The position numbers were made by a program, and so were the translations under genes. A stretch of DNA of 64,000 nt from Frigididesulfovibrio sp031553235 (lineage in GTDB: Bacteria; Desulfobacterota; Desulfovibrionia; Desulfovibrionales; Desulfovibrionaceae). Each line of letters begins with the position of its first letter. The first letter of the stretch is position 1. The DNA is taken from contig JAVBLS010000029.1 in assembly GCA_031553235.1 (NCBI GenBank), forward strand, positions 1 to 64,000. Direction: 5' to 3'. Shown one piece after another: positions 34,674 to 42,774 of the stretch. A model generated the notes under the pieces. That model was not told the origin of the DNA, ran no database searches, and worked only from the letters and a program-made list of their open reading frames with translations.

Positions 34674-35330
34674 ATGAAAGTTCTCGCCGTCAACGGCAGC
34701 CCGCGCAAAAAGCGCAACACCGGTCTGCTGCTGGAGCAGATCGTTCAAGGGGCCGCCTCGGCCGGAGCCGAGGCCGAGTTGGTCCATCTGCGCGAACAGG
34801 CCCCCTATACCGGTTGCATCAGCTGTTTCACCTGTAAAGATCCCAAAGGAAAGTCTTACGGTCGCTGCGTGCTTGACGACAGCCTTACGCCGGTGCTGCA
34901 GAAAGCGCATGAGGCCGATATACTGGTGCTCGGCTCGCCGTTTTACTTCAGCGTCGAATCTTCATTGATGCGCGCCTTCACCGAGCGGTTGTGGTTTCAA
35001 TATTACCTCTACACCGCGAAAAAACCCCCGCTCTCTCCACATAAAAAGGCCACTGCCCTGCTCTACACCATGAACGTGCGGGCGGAGGACATAGTGCTGT
35101 ATGGCAAGCAAAGCGTGATTGACGTTGCCCGCGGCGTAATGGAGCGGCTCTTCGCCCCCTGCGAAGTCTTTCTCTGTTGCGACACCAAACAGTTTGACGA
35201 CTACTCCCGCTATGAGGTGGACATGTTTGACGTGCCGGCCAAGCTGAAGCGCCACGGGGAAATCTTCCCCCATGACCTGGTCCGCGCTTTTGAGCTCGGA
35301 GCCCGTCTGGTTCATGGGCAAAGCAGGTAA
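34674..35330 (+). CDS. NADPH-dependent FMN reductase / flavodoxin-fold oxidoreductase
   Basis: The 218 residues start MKVLAVNGSPRKKRNTGLLL, the FMN phosphate-binding loop of the NADPH-dependent FMN reductase family. The next segment (YTGCISCFTCKDPKGKSYGRC) has closely spaced Cys residues as in iron-sulfur flavoproteins, and LGSPFYFSVESSLMRAFTERL is also family-like. CGGAGA precedes the ATG; a longer frame from 34335 crosses the neighbouring pseudogene and is rejected. It is transcribed away from the pseudogene, which could be the remains of its former regulator (inference). Confidence 0.85.
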   Translation: MKVLAVNGSPRKKRNTGLLLEQIVQGAASAGAEAELVHLREQAPYTGCISCFTCKDPKGKSYGRCVLDDSLTPVLQKAHEADILVLGSPFYFSVESSLMRAFTERLWFQYYLYTAKKPPLSPHKKATALLYTMNVRAEDIVLYGKQSVIDVARGVMERLFAPCEVFLCCDTKQFDDYSRYEVDMFDVPAKLKRHGEIFPHDLVRAFELGARLVHGQSR

Positions 35331-35445
35331 GTATTTTCAACGCCCGCCTGCTCCGACTTCCGCTTGCGGGCTCGTTCGGGCAGTCCGTGCTGATCACCGG
35401 GGGCATTTGGGAACAGCCCAGAGCGGATAAACTCCGTACCACCGC

Positions 35446-36843
35446 TCACGCTCTATAAGCGGCGGCATGCATGTTCAGGCGGGCGAGAATCTTTTGCAGC
35501 GAGACGCGCTCAATACCCGAAAGCCGGGCGGCCTCGGAAATGTTCCCGCCGGTCTGGCGCAGCAGATCGTCGAAGTAGCGGGAACTGAAGGCGTCCACCA
35601 GGCGGGATTTGGCCACCTTGTAAGGCTCAAGGCCAAGGGAGACGGTTTCGGGCACGGGCTTGCCCTCGCCCAGATGCACGTGGGCGCCCTCCACCACCGG
35701 GCCTGGGCAGAATACTGCCATACGTCTGATAAAATTCTGCAACTCCCGGACGTTGCCCGGCCATTCGCGCCGAGAAAGCAAGGCCGCCGCCGCCGGTGAG
35801 AGCGTTTTGGCCGGGGTGCCCATCTCATCGCAGGCTGCAACAAGAAACTGCACGGCCAACTGGGGAATGTCGTCGGTTCTGGCCCGCAGCGGCGGGGTGT
35901 GCAAGGTGAGCACGTTGAGCCGGTAGTAAAGATCTTCGCGGAACAGCCCGGCCTTGGCTTTGGTATCAAGATCCTCGTTGGTCACGGCAATGACCCGCGT
36001 ATCGACCCTGGCCGCCTTGGCCGAACCCACAGGCCGCACCTCGCCGTCCTGGAGCACGCGCAAAAGCTTAGCCTGAAGCCCCAGGGGCAGATGGCCGATT
36101 TCATCGAGCATCAGACTTCCGCCCGCAGCCTCCACGAACATGCCTTTATGGTTTGTCGTCGCTCCGGTGAAAGCGCCTTTGATGTGGCCAAAAAGCTCGC
36201 TCTCCAGCAACTGCTCGGGAATGGCCGGACAGTTCACCCGCAAAAAAGGGCCGTCGCGACGGTTGCCCAGGGAGTGGATCATATCGGCCACCAGTTCCTT
36301 GCCGGTGCCGGATTCCCCTTGGATGAGCACGGTGTAATCCGAGGCGGCCACAGCGCAGATCGTGTCCTTGAGCCGGCGTATTTCCGCCGATTCCCCCACC
36401 AGCTTGCGGCCGATGGATGATCGTAGCATCTGGGCCTTGAGTCGACGGTTTTCACCCAAAAGCCGGCTGCGTTCACAGCCTTTGCCCACGGCTCGGAGCA
36501 AATCTTCCCGGCGCACCGGCTTGGTCAGAAAATCCCAGGCCCCGCTTTTCAATGCGGCCACGGCCGTCTCCACCGTGCCATAGGCCGTAAGCACCACCAC
36601 CGACAGGCCGGGACACAGGTGCAGGGCTTCACGCAGCACATCCAGACCGTGCATGTCCGGCATATTCAGATCCAGGAGCACCAGATCCGGCTGGTCTTCC
36701 TCCACCCTGGCCAACGCGGCCCTGCCGCCGTTCACGCTCGAAACGGCAAGCCCGGGAAAGCCCGCGCCGATAAGCCGGGCCAGTCCCTCGGCATAGTCGA
36801 CCTCATCGTCGACCACCAGAATCTTCTGCTCAGAAGGGTTCAT
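35446..36843 (-). CDS. NtrC-family response regulator
   Basis: Phosphorylation-controlled sigma-54 activator paired with the adjacent kinase. The 465 residues have a receiver domain (ILVVDDEVDYAEGL, phospho-acceptor Asp in VLLDLNMPD near residue 56, switch Thr and Lys in VVLTAYG and FLTKPV), an AAA+ domain with GESGTGKE and an intact GAFTGA loop, and a Fis-type HTH (GGNISEAARLSGIERVSLQK). The start at 36843 overlaps the kinase gene by 14 bp; the longer frame to 37305 reads through the kinase and is rejected. A likely target is the sigma-54 promoter of the TRAP permease on the other side of the kinase. Confidence 0.93.
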   Translation of the reverse strand: MNPSEQKILVVDDEVDYAEGLARLIGAGFPGLAVSSVNGGRAALARVEEDQPDLVLLDLNMPDMHGLDVLREALHLCPGLSVVVLTAYGTVETAVAALKSGAWDFLTKPVRREDLLRAVGKGCERSRLLGENRRLKAQMLRSSIGRKLVGESAEIRRLKDTICAVAASDYTVLIQGESGTGKELVADMIHSLGNRRDGPFLRVNCPAIPEQLLESELFGHIKGAFTGATTNHKGMFVEAAGGSLMLDEIGHLPLGLQAKLLRVLQDGEVRPVGSAKAARVDTRVIAVTNEDLDTKAKAGLFREDLYYRLNVLTLHTPPLRARTDDIPQLAVQFLVAACDEMGTPAKTLSPAAAALLSRREWPGNVRELQNFIRRMAVFCPGPVVEGAHVHLGEGKPVPETVSLGLEPYKVAKSRLVDAFSSRYFDDLLRQTGGNISEAARLSGIERVSLQKILARLNMHAAAYRA

Positions 36844-39271
36844 CGGCCGCCTCCTTTTCCGCCGCCGCGAGAGTGATGGTAAAGACCGCGCCGCGCCGCC
36901 CCGGCCACCCCGGTTCCGCCGTCCCGACCTCCAGCCGGCCACCCATATCGCGCAACAGGCCGTAGGCAACGGCCAGCCCAAGGCCGGTACCCGTGCCCGG
37001 TGCTTTGGTGGTAAAGAAGGGATCGAAAATCTTGTCCAGCTGTGCCGGGTCGATGCCCGAGCCGTTATCGGCAACGACGATGCGCAGCCCACCCTCGGCG
37101 TCGGTGTCTGCCGAGAGCACGATACGGCCGTCGTCGGCCCCGACGCCGCGCAAGGCATCGAGGGCATTGAGCAGCAGGTTGACCAGAACCTGTTCAAGCA
37201 TGCCCCTGTCGGCAGCGGCCCGGGGCAAGCCTTGGGCGGCATGTACCTCAAAGGCCACGCCGGCGGCCCTTGCCTGAACACGGAAAAGATCCGGCAGCGA
37301 GCCAAGCAGTTGGGTCACGTCGCAACAGCCCCCCAAGGGCTTACTGGGCCGCGAGAAGTCCAGCAGATCCCGCAACACGGACTGCGCCTGCTCCACATGA
37401 CGCACGATGACCTCCACGTCGGCCCGGCTGCGCTCGTCGACGGCGCTTTCGGCCAACAGCTCGGCATAGCAGCGAATCACTCCGAGCGGGTTGTTGATCT
37501 CATGGGCCAACCCGGCCGCCAGGCTGCCGACGGCGGCCAGTTTGTCGCTACGCCGCAGATGTTCGAGCATCTGCCGCTCGTTTGTGGTCTCGCGGATATG
37601 TACCACCACCCTGCCCGCGTGGGCCGGGAAATCATGAACCGGGTACAGGGTAACCGCAAAGGAACTGCCGTCCGGCCTGGAAATTTCGCGCGCGCCAAAG
37701 CCGGCCAGATCGCCCGCAAGGGTGACCAAAGTGCGCAGGCCGTCCGGATCTTCCTGTTCGCCGGCCTCCCCGGCCAGACGACTGCCGAGCTTGCGGGCCG
37801 AAGTGTTGGCCAGCACCGGGCTGCCGTCGGATTCCACCAGAATCAACGGGTCGGAGATGCCCTCCACCACGGAAGCCAGCAAGGCATTGCGGTTCAGAAC
37901 CACGTCCAGGGCATCCAGGTTTTCCGCCACGATGCCGAGCTGACGGGCAAAAGCTTCGGCCAGAAAAAGGCGTTCCGGCGTGGGCGGAGCGGCCTGGGCA
38001 TTCCAGAACAGGCCGAGCACCCCATGCACTCCGCCGGAAGTGCGCACCGGGATGACCCAGCGATCGTCAAGCAACAACGGGACTTCAGCACTCAGGTACA
38101 AACGAATGCTTCCACATAAGGAGACCCGCTCACCGCCCAGGCCGGCGGCCGTCCAGGCGGCGCACGCTTTGTCGGCCGCATCGGCATAGGCAGCGCCGCT
38201 TGCGTTGAAGCGCCCTGCTATGAGTTCCAGAGAAGAAACCAGCAGTTCGGCTTTGCTCTTTTCCGGGCCGAAGCCCGAAAGCAGGCCGACAAACAACTCC
38301 ACGTCGGTGTTGCGTTCACGTACTACGCCCTGCAGTTCGTCGGTGCGGGCCGCAACCATGCTTTCCAGTTGCTCGGCATATTCGCCCAGGCGCCTGCGGG
38401 CATCCCCCAGGTGCTCGGCCACGGTCTCGATGGAGCGGATCATTCCTTCTATCTCTTCTTCCCGACCCAGGGGACCGATCAGAGAGTCGTCCCCGGCCGG
38501 GAAAAAGTTGCGCTGGATAATCGCGCCCACCCGGCGCAGGTTGTGGGCCACCAGCCGGCTGAAGAAAAACTGCACGCCCACAAGCAGCAGAAGCATGCCC
38601 GAGCCGAACCACACGGCAAAGGCCACGACGGAGTCGACGATGGGCGCTGTGCGGGCCCCCACGGCCACGGAAAGCACATTGATGCCCGCAAGTTCGCCGG
38701 ATTTGCGGTTGAAGCCGCGCAATGCTCCGTACATGTGCACCAGCTTGGAGGGAGCCCTTGCCGGAGTGGTATGGCAGCGCATGCAATCGTCGGTGAAGCG
38801 GATGGGGTTTGCCAGAATCAACCGCTTGCCGTTCGGGCCGGTTTCCACCTGCTCGACGCTCTTCAGCGTGGGGTCGTTTCGAAAGCGGTCGTAAAGGACC
38901 GCCTCCTCGCCTTTGGCCTCAAAATCGGGATTGCGTGCCCCTCTGGCCACGCGACGAAAGGTGAAATCATTGTCCTTCACGGTGACGGCGTTCAAAACAT
39001 GGCGCAAAATATAAGAGGTGGACATGGCCTCAATGACGAAATCGTCCGGCTGGACGGCCATGGCCACCGAAGGGCGCTGCACCTCGCGCACATATTCCTC
39101 TACGGCGTTCACGGTGTCTCCCACCAGCTGGGCTTTGGATCTGGCCTCGGAGAGCAGCAAATCGTTCAGGTGGATGTGCAGCAATAAGCCAAAAAAAAGG
39201 CCCATGACCAGCATGATGCCGACCAGACCGGCCAGAAAACGGCTTTGCAGCGTATAGATGGAAAAACGCAT
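36830..39271 (-). CDS. Membrane sensor histidine kinase with a c-heme-type motif
   Basis: The 813 residues start with a membrane helix (9-33) and a periplasmic Tll0287-like (DUF3365) sensor domain that contains CMRCH, a CxxCH covalent-heme motif, near residue 162. A second helix follows at about 210-235. The cytoplasmic part has a coiled coil, a GAF-like region, a PAS domain, a HisKA box with the phospho-His in GLAHEINNPLG (about 590) and an HATPase domain (NLLLNALDAL, DNGSGIDPAQ, GTGLGLAVAYG). A redox or gas ligand at the heme is the likely input. The start at 39271 is chosen because it begins just before the first helix. It overlaps the response regulator gene. Confidence 0.9.
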   Translation of the reverse strand: MRFSIYTLQSRFLAGLVGIMLVMGLFFGLLLHIHLNDLLLSEARSKAQLVGDTVNAVEEYVREVQRPSVAMAVQPDDFVIEAMSTSYILRHVLNAVTVKDNDFTFRRVARGARNPDFEAKGEEAVLYDRFRNDPTLKSVEQVETGPNGKRLILANPIRFTDDCMRCHTTPARAPSKLVHMYGALRGFNRKSGELAGINVLSVAVGARTAPIVDSVVAFAVWFGSGMLLLLVGVQFFFSRLVAHNLRRVGAIIQRNFFPAGDDSLIGPLGREEEIEGMIRSIETVAEHLGDARRRLGEYAEQLESMVAARTDELQGVVRERNTDVELFVGLLSGFGPEKSKAELLVSSLELIAGRFNASGAAYADAADKACAAWTAAGLGGERVSLCGSIRLYLSAEVPLLLDDRWVIPVRTSGGVHGVLGLFWNAQAAPPTPERLFLAEAFARQLGIVAENLDALDVVLNRNALLASVVEGISDPLILVESDGSPVLANTSARKLGSRLAGEAGEQEDPDGLRTLVTLAGDLAGFGAREISRPDGSSFAVTLYPVHDFPAHAGRVVVHIRETTNERQMLEHLRRSDKLAAVGSLAAGLAHEINNPLGVIRCYAELLAESAVDERSRADVEVIVRHVEQAQSVLRDLLDFSRPSKPLGGCCDVTQLLGSLPDLFRVQARAAGVAFEVHAAQGLPRAAADRGMLEQVLVNLLLNALDALRGVGADDGRIVLSADTDAEGGLRIVVADNGSGIDPAQLDKIFDPFFTTKAPGTGTGLGLAVAYGLLRDMGGRLEVGTAEPGWPGRRGAVFTITLAAAEKEAADEPF

Positions 39272-39417
39272 GGCATGATTCCCCGGCAAGCTCCCCTCAA
39301 GCAGGCCTTCTTTTGGCTCTAAGCTCTCCGGAAATAAAGGGCAAGCCCTGATTTTTCCCGGCGCGGCAGGATTGTATACCAAACCGCAAACAAAAAGCAG
39401 CACCCATGGGGGCATGA

Positions 39418-39435
39418 TGCAAACTTTTGTTTACA
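39418..39435. promoter_or_regulatory. Dyad upstream of the TRAP promoter, candidate activator site
   Basis: TGCAAAC, four T, GTTTACA: an inverted repeat with 6 of 7 pairs matched, centred about 85 bp upstream of the predicted sigma-54 start site. Its place between the kinase gene and the TRAP gene fits binding of the response regulator encoded at 35446-36843. Confidence 0.45.
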
Positions 39436-39485
39436 CATAGCCGGAAATATACTATTTAACCATCTGAAACAACGCATCTCGCCCT

Positions 39486-39500
39486 TGGCACGTTTTCTGC
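39486..39500 (+). promoter_or_regulatory. Sigma-54 promoter of the TRAP permease
   Basis: TGGCACG, four T, CTGC: the -24 element is perfect and the -12 GC pair is at the exact spacing, with one mismatch (C for T) in TTGC. The start would be near 39512, leaving a leader of about 180 nt before the ATG. Two-component sigma-54 control of dicarboxylate-type transporters (DctB/DctD) is established, and a matching pair is encoded divergently. Confidence 0.8.
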
Positions 39501-39693
39501 TTTCCTGGTGCCAGCCGGCTGAGAAATTCAGCCGCCAAGGTGCCGAGCGGGCCGACCCTCCTCTCCGGCGGGACGGACGGCATGGGGCCTCCGTTTCAGT
39601 CGACGGCCCGCCGGCGCATGCCTTGACAATCGAATCGGCCAGAGAAGCACCCCGCAAGGTACGGCGCTCGCCGCCACATTACGGAGGCGGCCC

Positions 39694-41655
39694 ATGGCTC
39701 AGGAGATTTACACCAACGGTGCGCCCGAAGGCGCTCCAGTCGAAATGGAAACATCGAGCGTCGGTCTGACCAGGGTTGGTGAAAGCCTGGGAAAGATCGC
39801 CTGTTGGGGTGCGCGGAAGTTTTTTCTTATCGGGCTTCTGGCCACCGGCATCATGGCCCTACCCACCACTGCCGACGTTTTCTGCCGCTACTTTTTCCAC
39901 TTTTCCGTCGAGGGAGTCATCGAGGTGGAGGAAATCCTCCTCGTTCTGCTTACCTTTGGTGCCCTTGCGGTCATTCAGGCCGGACGCGGGCATATCATCG
40001 TTGATTTCGTGGTCGGCCGCCTCTCCCCGCGGCACCGCCTGTGGACTGAGCTGTTCAACGCCACTCTGGGTACGGCTCTGTTTTCCCTGATGGCCTGGTG
40101 CCTGCAGCTGTTCGTTCAGGGCAAATTCGCGAGCGGCGAGACCACCTTTGTGCTGCTCATTCCTCTCTACCTGCCGGTCATGTTCGCCGCTGTGGGCGCC
40201 CTGCTTCTGGCCTTCTGCCATCTGAGCGATTTTCTGATAATTTTGGGCAAGGTCTTTGAAAACCGCGACTTTCTGCCGGCCCTGCTGATGCTCGCCCTGG
40301 CCGTGCTGCTGCTCTGCAGCCCCTGGCTGATCAAGGGCACGGAGCTTGCAGCCAATAAACTGCTCATCGGGGGCCTGGGTTTCGGCCTGCTCATGTGCCT
40401 GCTGGCCCTGGGCACGCCCATCGGCCTGGGCATGGCCCTAATCGGCGCCCTGGGCATGGTTATAGTCTACCCCACCGCCAAACCGGCGCTCTCCATGCTC
40501 GGCATGGGTCCGTATTCCACGGCCTCCACTTACCTGTTCACCGTGGTGCCCATGTTCATTCTGATGGGCGAGTTGGCCTTGTATTCCGGCATCAGCACCG
40601 ACCTGTTCAAAGCCGCCGACACCTGGCTGGGCAGGCTTCCCGGCGGCCTGGCCGTGGCCTCGGTGACCGGTTGCGCCGGGTTTGCCGCCGTGTGCGGCGA
40701 CTCCATGGCCACGGCCGTGACCATGGCCTCGGTCTCTCTGCCGGAAATGCGCAAGAAAAATTACGATCCAGGCCTAGCCTGCGCCTGTCTGGCGGCCGGC
40801 GGCACTTTGGGCATTCTTATCCCGCCTTCCGTCGGTTTCATCTTCTATGCCCTGGTCACGGAAGAGAGCATCGGCAGGCTCTTTGTGGCCGGCATCATTC
40901 CCGGCCTGCTGCTCACAGGCATCTTCATCGCCATCGTGGTGCTTTTCGCCAAAAAACATCCCCACCTGGCGCCGGCCGGCGAACCCACCACCTTCAAAGA
41001 GAAACTTGATGCCACCAAAGGCATCGTCGCCATGCTTCTGCTGATCGTCCTGATTCTGGGCGGCATCCTTTCGGGCATTTTCAGCCCCAACGAGGGCGGG
41101 GCCGTGGGTGCCTTCGGCACCTTCCTCTACGCCGTGGCTCGACGCAGATTGCCCTGGAAAAATCTGAAAAAGGCCATTACCTCCTCCACCCTGGTCACAG
41201 TCAAGTTGATCTATATCCTCATCGGCGTCGGTATTCTCGGCTACTTTTTCGCAGCCACCCGCCTGCCCTTCATGCTCGCAAATCTGGTCACGGACATGGA
41301 TGTGAACCGCTGGGTGATCTTTGCGACCATCGTGCTGGTCTACATCATTCTGGGCTGTATGATGAACGTCATTCCGATGATCCTGCTCACCCTGCCGGCC
41401 CTGTTCCCCACGGTGAAGGCCCTGGGCTTTGATCCCATCTGGTTCGGCGTGGTCACGGTGGTGCTCATGGAAATGGGCCAGATCACCCCGCCTGTGGGCA
41501 TCAACATCTTCGCCTTAAGCTCCATCGCCACGGACGTCTCCATGATGTATATTTTCCGGCGCGTGGTGCCTTTCTTCTTCGGCATGCTGCTGCTCGTGGT
41601 CATCTTGAGCTTCTTCCCCGAGTTGGCCACCTGGCTGCCTTCGGTGCTGATCTGA
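39694..41655 (+). CDS. TRAP transporter permease, fused small (DctQ) and large (DctM) subunits
   Basis: Secondary transporter for carboxylates or related organic acids. The 653 residues join a four-helix DctQ domain (about 40-200, with DVFCRYFFHFSVEGVIEVEE) to a DctM domain with some 12 helices (LGTPIGLGMALIGALGM, FILMGELALYSGI, GGTLGILIPPSVGFIFYALV). GGAGG precedes the ATG. TRAP systems need a periplasmic binding protein, and none is encoded here, so it must be elsewhere or shared. The sigma-54 promoter and the adjacent kinase/regulator pair imply inducible expression. Confidence 0.93.
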   Translation: MAQEIYTNGAPEGAPVEMETSSVGLTRVGESLGKIACWGARKFFLIGLLATGIMALPTTADVFCRYFFHFSVEGVIEVEEILLVLLTFGALAVIQAGRGHIIVDFVVGRLSPRHRLWTELFNATLGTALFSLMAWCLQLFVQGKFASGETTFVLLIPLYLPVMFAAVGALLLAFCHLSDFLIILGKVFENRDFLPALLMLALAVLLLCSPWLIKGTELAANKLLIGGLGFGLLMCLLALGTPIGLGMALIGALGMVIVYPTAKPALSMLGMGPYSTASTYLFTVVPMFILMGELALYSGISTDLFKAADTWLGRLPGGLAVASVTGCAGFAAVCGDSMATAVTMASVSLPEMRKKNYDPGLACACLAAGGTLGILIPPSVGFIFYALVTEESIGRLFVAGIIPGLLLTGIFIAIVVLFAKKHPHLAPAGEPTTFKEKLDATKGIVAMLLLIVLILGGILSGIFSPNEGGAVGAFGTFLYAVARRRLPWKNLKKAITSSTLVTVKLIYILIGVGILGYFFAATRLPFMLANLVTDMDVNRWVIFATIVLVYIILGCMMNVIPMILLTLPALFPTVKALGFDPIWFGVVTVVLMEMGQITPPVGINIFALSSIATDVSMMYIFRRVVPFFFGMLLLVVILSFFPELATWLPSVLI

Positions 41656-41701
41656 GACAAGCGGACGCCCGTTGCGGCAAAAAACCCGCTCGCCAATTCC
41701 C

Positions 41702-41731
41702 TTGACAGCCGGCCTGGCCCGGGCGTATATA
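41702..41731 (+). promoter_or_regulatory. Sigma-70 promoter of the aromatic operon
   Basis: A perfect TTGACA (41702-41707), an 18-bp spacer and TATATA (41726-41731). The start near 41738 lies about 30 nt before the leader peptide ATG. This is the best sigma-70 match I found in the window. Confidence 0.7.
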
Positions 41732-41769
41732 TAGCGTTCGATCGAATTTGACCGGCAACAGGAACAATC

Positions 41770-41871
41770 ATGCGCAGCAACCTTTCCGCTTTCTTCGTGC
41801 AGCCTGCCCCGAATTATTTCGGGCTCTACTTTTTTGGCTTTACGAAGTCCCGCGGCCGAGGTGTTGTGTAG
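41770..41871 (+). CDS. Phe/Tyr-rich leader peptide of the aromatic operon
   Basis: A 33-codon frame with its own ribosome site (CAGGAACAATC before ATG, nearly identical to that of the first structural gene). It encodes six Phe and two Tyr, seven of the eight aromatic residues in pairs or a cluster, notably YFGLYFFGF at residues 16-24. The stop TAG is at 41869-41871. Immediately after the aromatic run the message can form the two alternative hairpins of an attenuator. The design is that of pheL/pheST-type leaders: ribosome stalling at Phe/Tyr codons when charged tRNA is scarce should prevent termination. Too short for routine gene calling. Confidence 0.8.
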   Translation: MRSNLSAFFVQPAPNYFGLYFFGFTKSRGRGVV

Positions 41872-41928
41872 CGTTGTCGACAACGAACACCCTTGGGGCC
41901 GCGGGCGATTGCCGGCGGCCTCTTTTTT
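41849..41928 (+). promoter_or_regulatory. Transcription attenuator with antiterminator and terminator
   Basis: Segment 2 (CCCGCGGCC, 41849-41857, within the leader peptide) pairs perfectly with segment 3 (GGCCGCGGG, 41897-41905). Segment 3 plus C alternatively pairs with segment 4 (GCCGGCGGCC, 41911-41920; 9 of 10), making a stem with a 4-nt loop followed by TCTTTTTT. A further perfect hairpin (CGTTGTCGACAACG, 41872-41885) sits between. With a ribosome at the leader stop, segment 2 is covered and the terminator forms; with a ribosome stalled on the Phe/Tyr run, segments 2 and 3 pair and transcription continues. The gene starts 45 bp after the T-run. Confidence 0.8.
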
Positions 41929-41973
41929 CGCTCCCGCCGGCCCGCGGTTTCCGCAAACCAAAAGGGAACAATC

Positions 41974-42774
41974 ATGCAGTTGGGAAAAAACATCCGCCTC
42001 GAGCGCATCATCAACCGGCACAGCAAACGCACCGTCATCGTGCCCATGGACCACGGCGTCACCGTGGGGCCCATCGCCGGCCTCACCGACATGCGCACCA
42101 CGGTCAACGAAGTGGCCGGAGGCGGCGCCGACGCGGTGATCATGCACAAGGGCCTGGTACGTTGCTCGCACCGCGGGTCCGGCCGGGATGTCGGTTTGAT
42201 TCTGCACCTGTCGGCAGGCACCAACCTTACGCCCGACCCCGGCGCGAAGGTGCTGGTCTGCTCCGTGGAAGAAGCCGTGCGCATGGGCGCGGACGGCGTT
42301 TCCATCCACGTCAACCTGGGCGATCCGGCCGAACCCCGGATGCTCGCCGATCTCGGTCGGGTGGCCCGTGACGCCGGCTCGTGGGGCATGCCCCTGATCG
42401 TGATGATCTACGGCCGCGGTCCGCTGATCCAGAACCAGTACGAGGCCGGCCTGGTGGCCCACTGCGCCCGGGTGGCCTGCGAACTGGGTGCGGATGTGAT
42501 CAAGGTGCCCTACTGCGGCGACATCGACGGCTTTGCCGAGGCGGCCGGGGCCTGCTGCGTGCCCGTGGTCATTGCCGGTGGCGAAAAGATGGACTCCACC
42601 CGCGAATTTCTGCAAATGGTCCACGATTCGCTGCTGGCCGGCGGGGCCGGACTTTCCGCGGGCCGCAACATTTTCCAACATAAAAACCCGCGCCTGCTCT
42701 GTCGCGCCCTGGCCGAGGTGGTCCACAACCACCTGCCCGTGGACGATGCAGTGGCCATGATGGAGGAAGCGTGA
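41974..42774 (+). CDS. 2-amino-3,7-dideoxy-D-threo-hept-6-ulosonate (ADH) synthase, class I aldolase family
   Basis: First enzyme of the alternative route to dehydroquinate known from methanogens, which replaces DAHP synthase. The 266 residues are a DeoC/FbaB-type TIM barrel: VIVPMDHGVTVGP near the start, ADAVIMHKGLV, DGVSIHVNLGD, ELGADVIKVPYCGD (Schiff-base Lys) and PVVIAGGEKMD. AAGGGA precedes the ATG at 41974. The family also contains true fructose-bisphosphate aldolases, but the overlapping dehydroquinate synthase II gene and pheA decide for ADH synthase. Expression is probably set by the attenuator just upstream. Confidence 0.88.
   Translation: MQLGKNIRLERIINRHSKRTVIVPMDHGVTVGPIAGLTDMRTTVNEVAGGGADAVIMHKGLVRCSHRGSGRDVGLILHLSAGTNLTPDPGAKVLVCSVEEAVRMGADGVSIHVNLGDPAEPRMLADLGRVARDAGSWGMPLIVMIYGRGPLIQNQYEAGLVAHCARVACELGADVIKVPYCGDIDGFAEAAGACCVPVVIAGGEKMDSTREFLQMVHDSLLAGGAGLSAGRNIFQHKNPRLLCRALAEVVHNHLPVDDAVAMMEEA

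Noticed and set aside
36844..37305. N-terminal extension of the response regulator
   Set aside because: The sequence is out-of-frame kinase; the receiver domain begins directly after the ATG at 36843.
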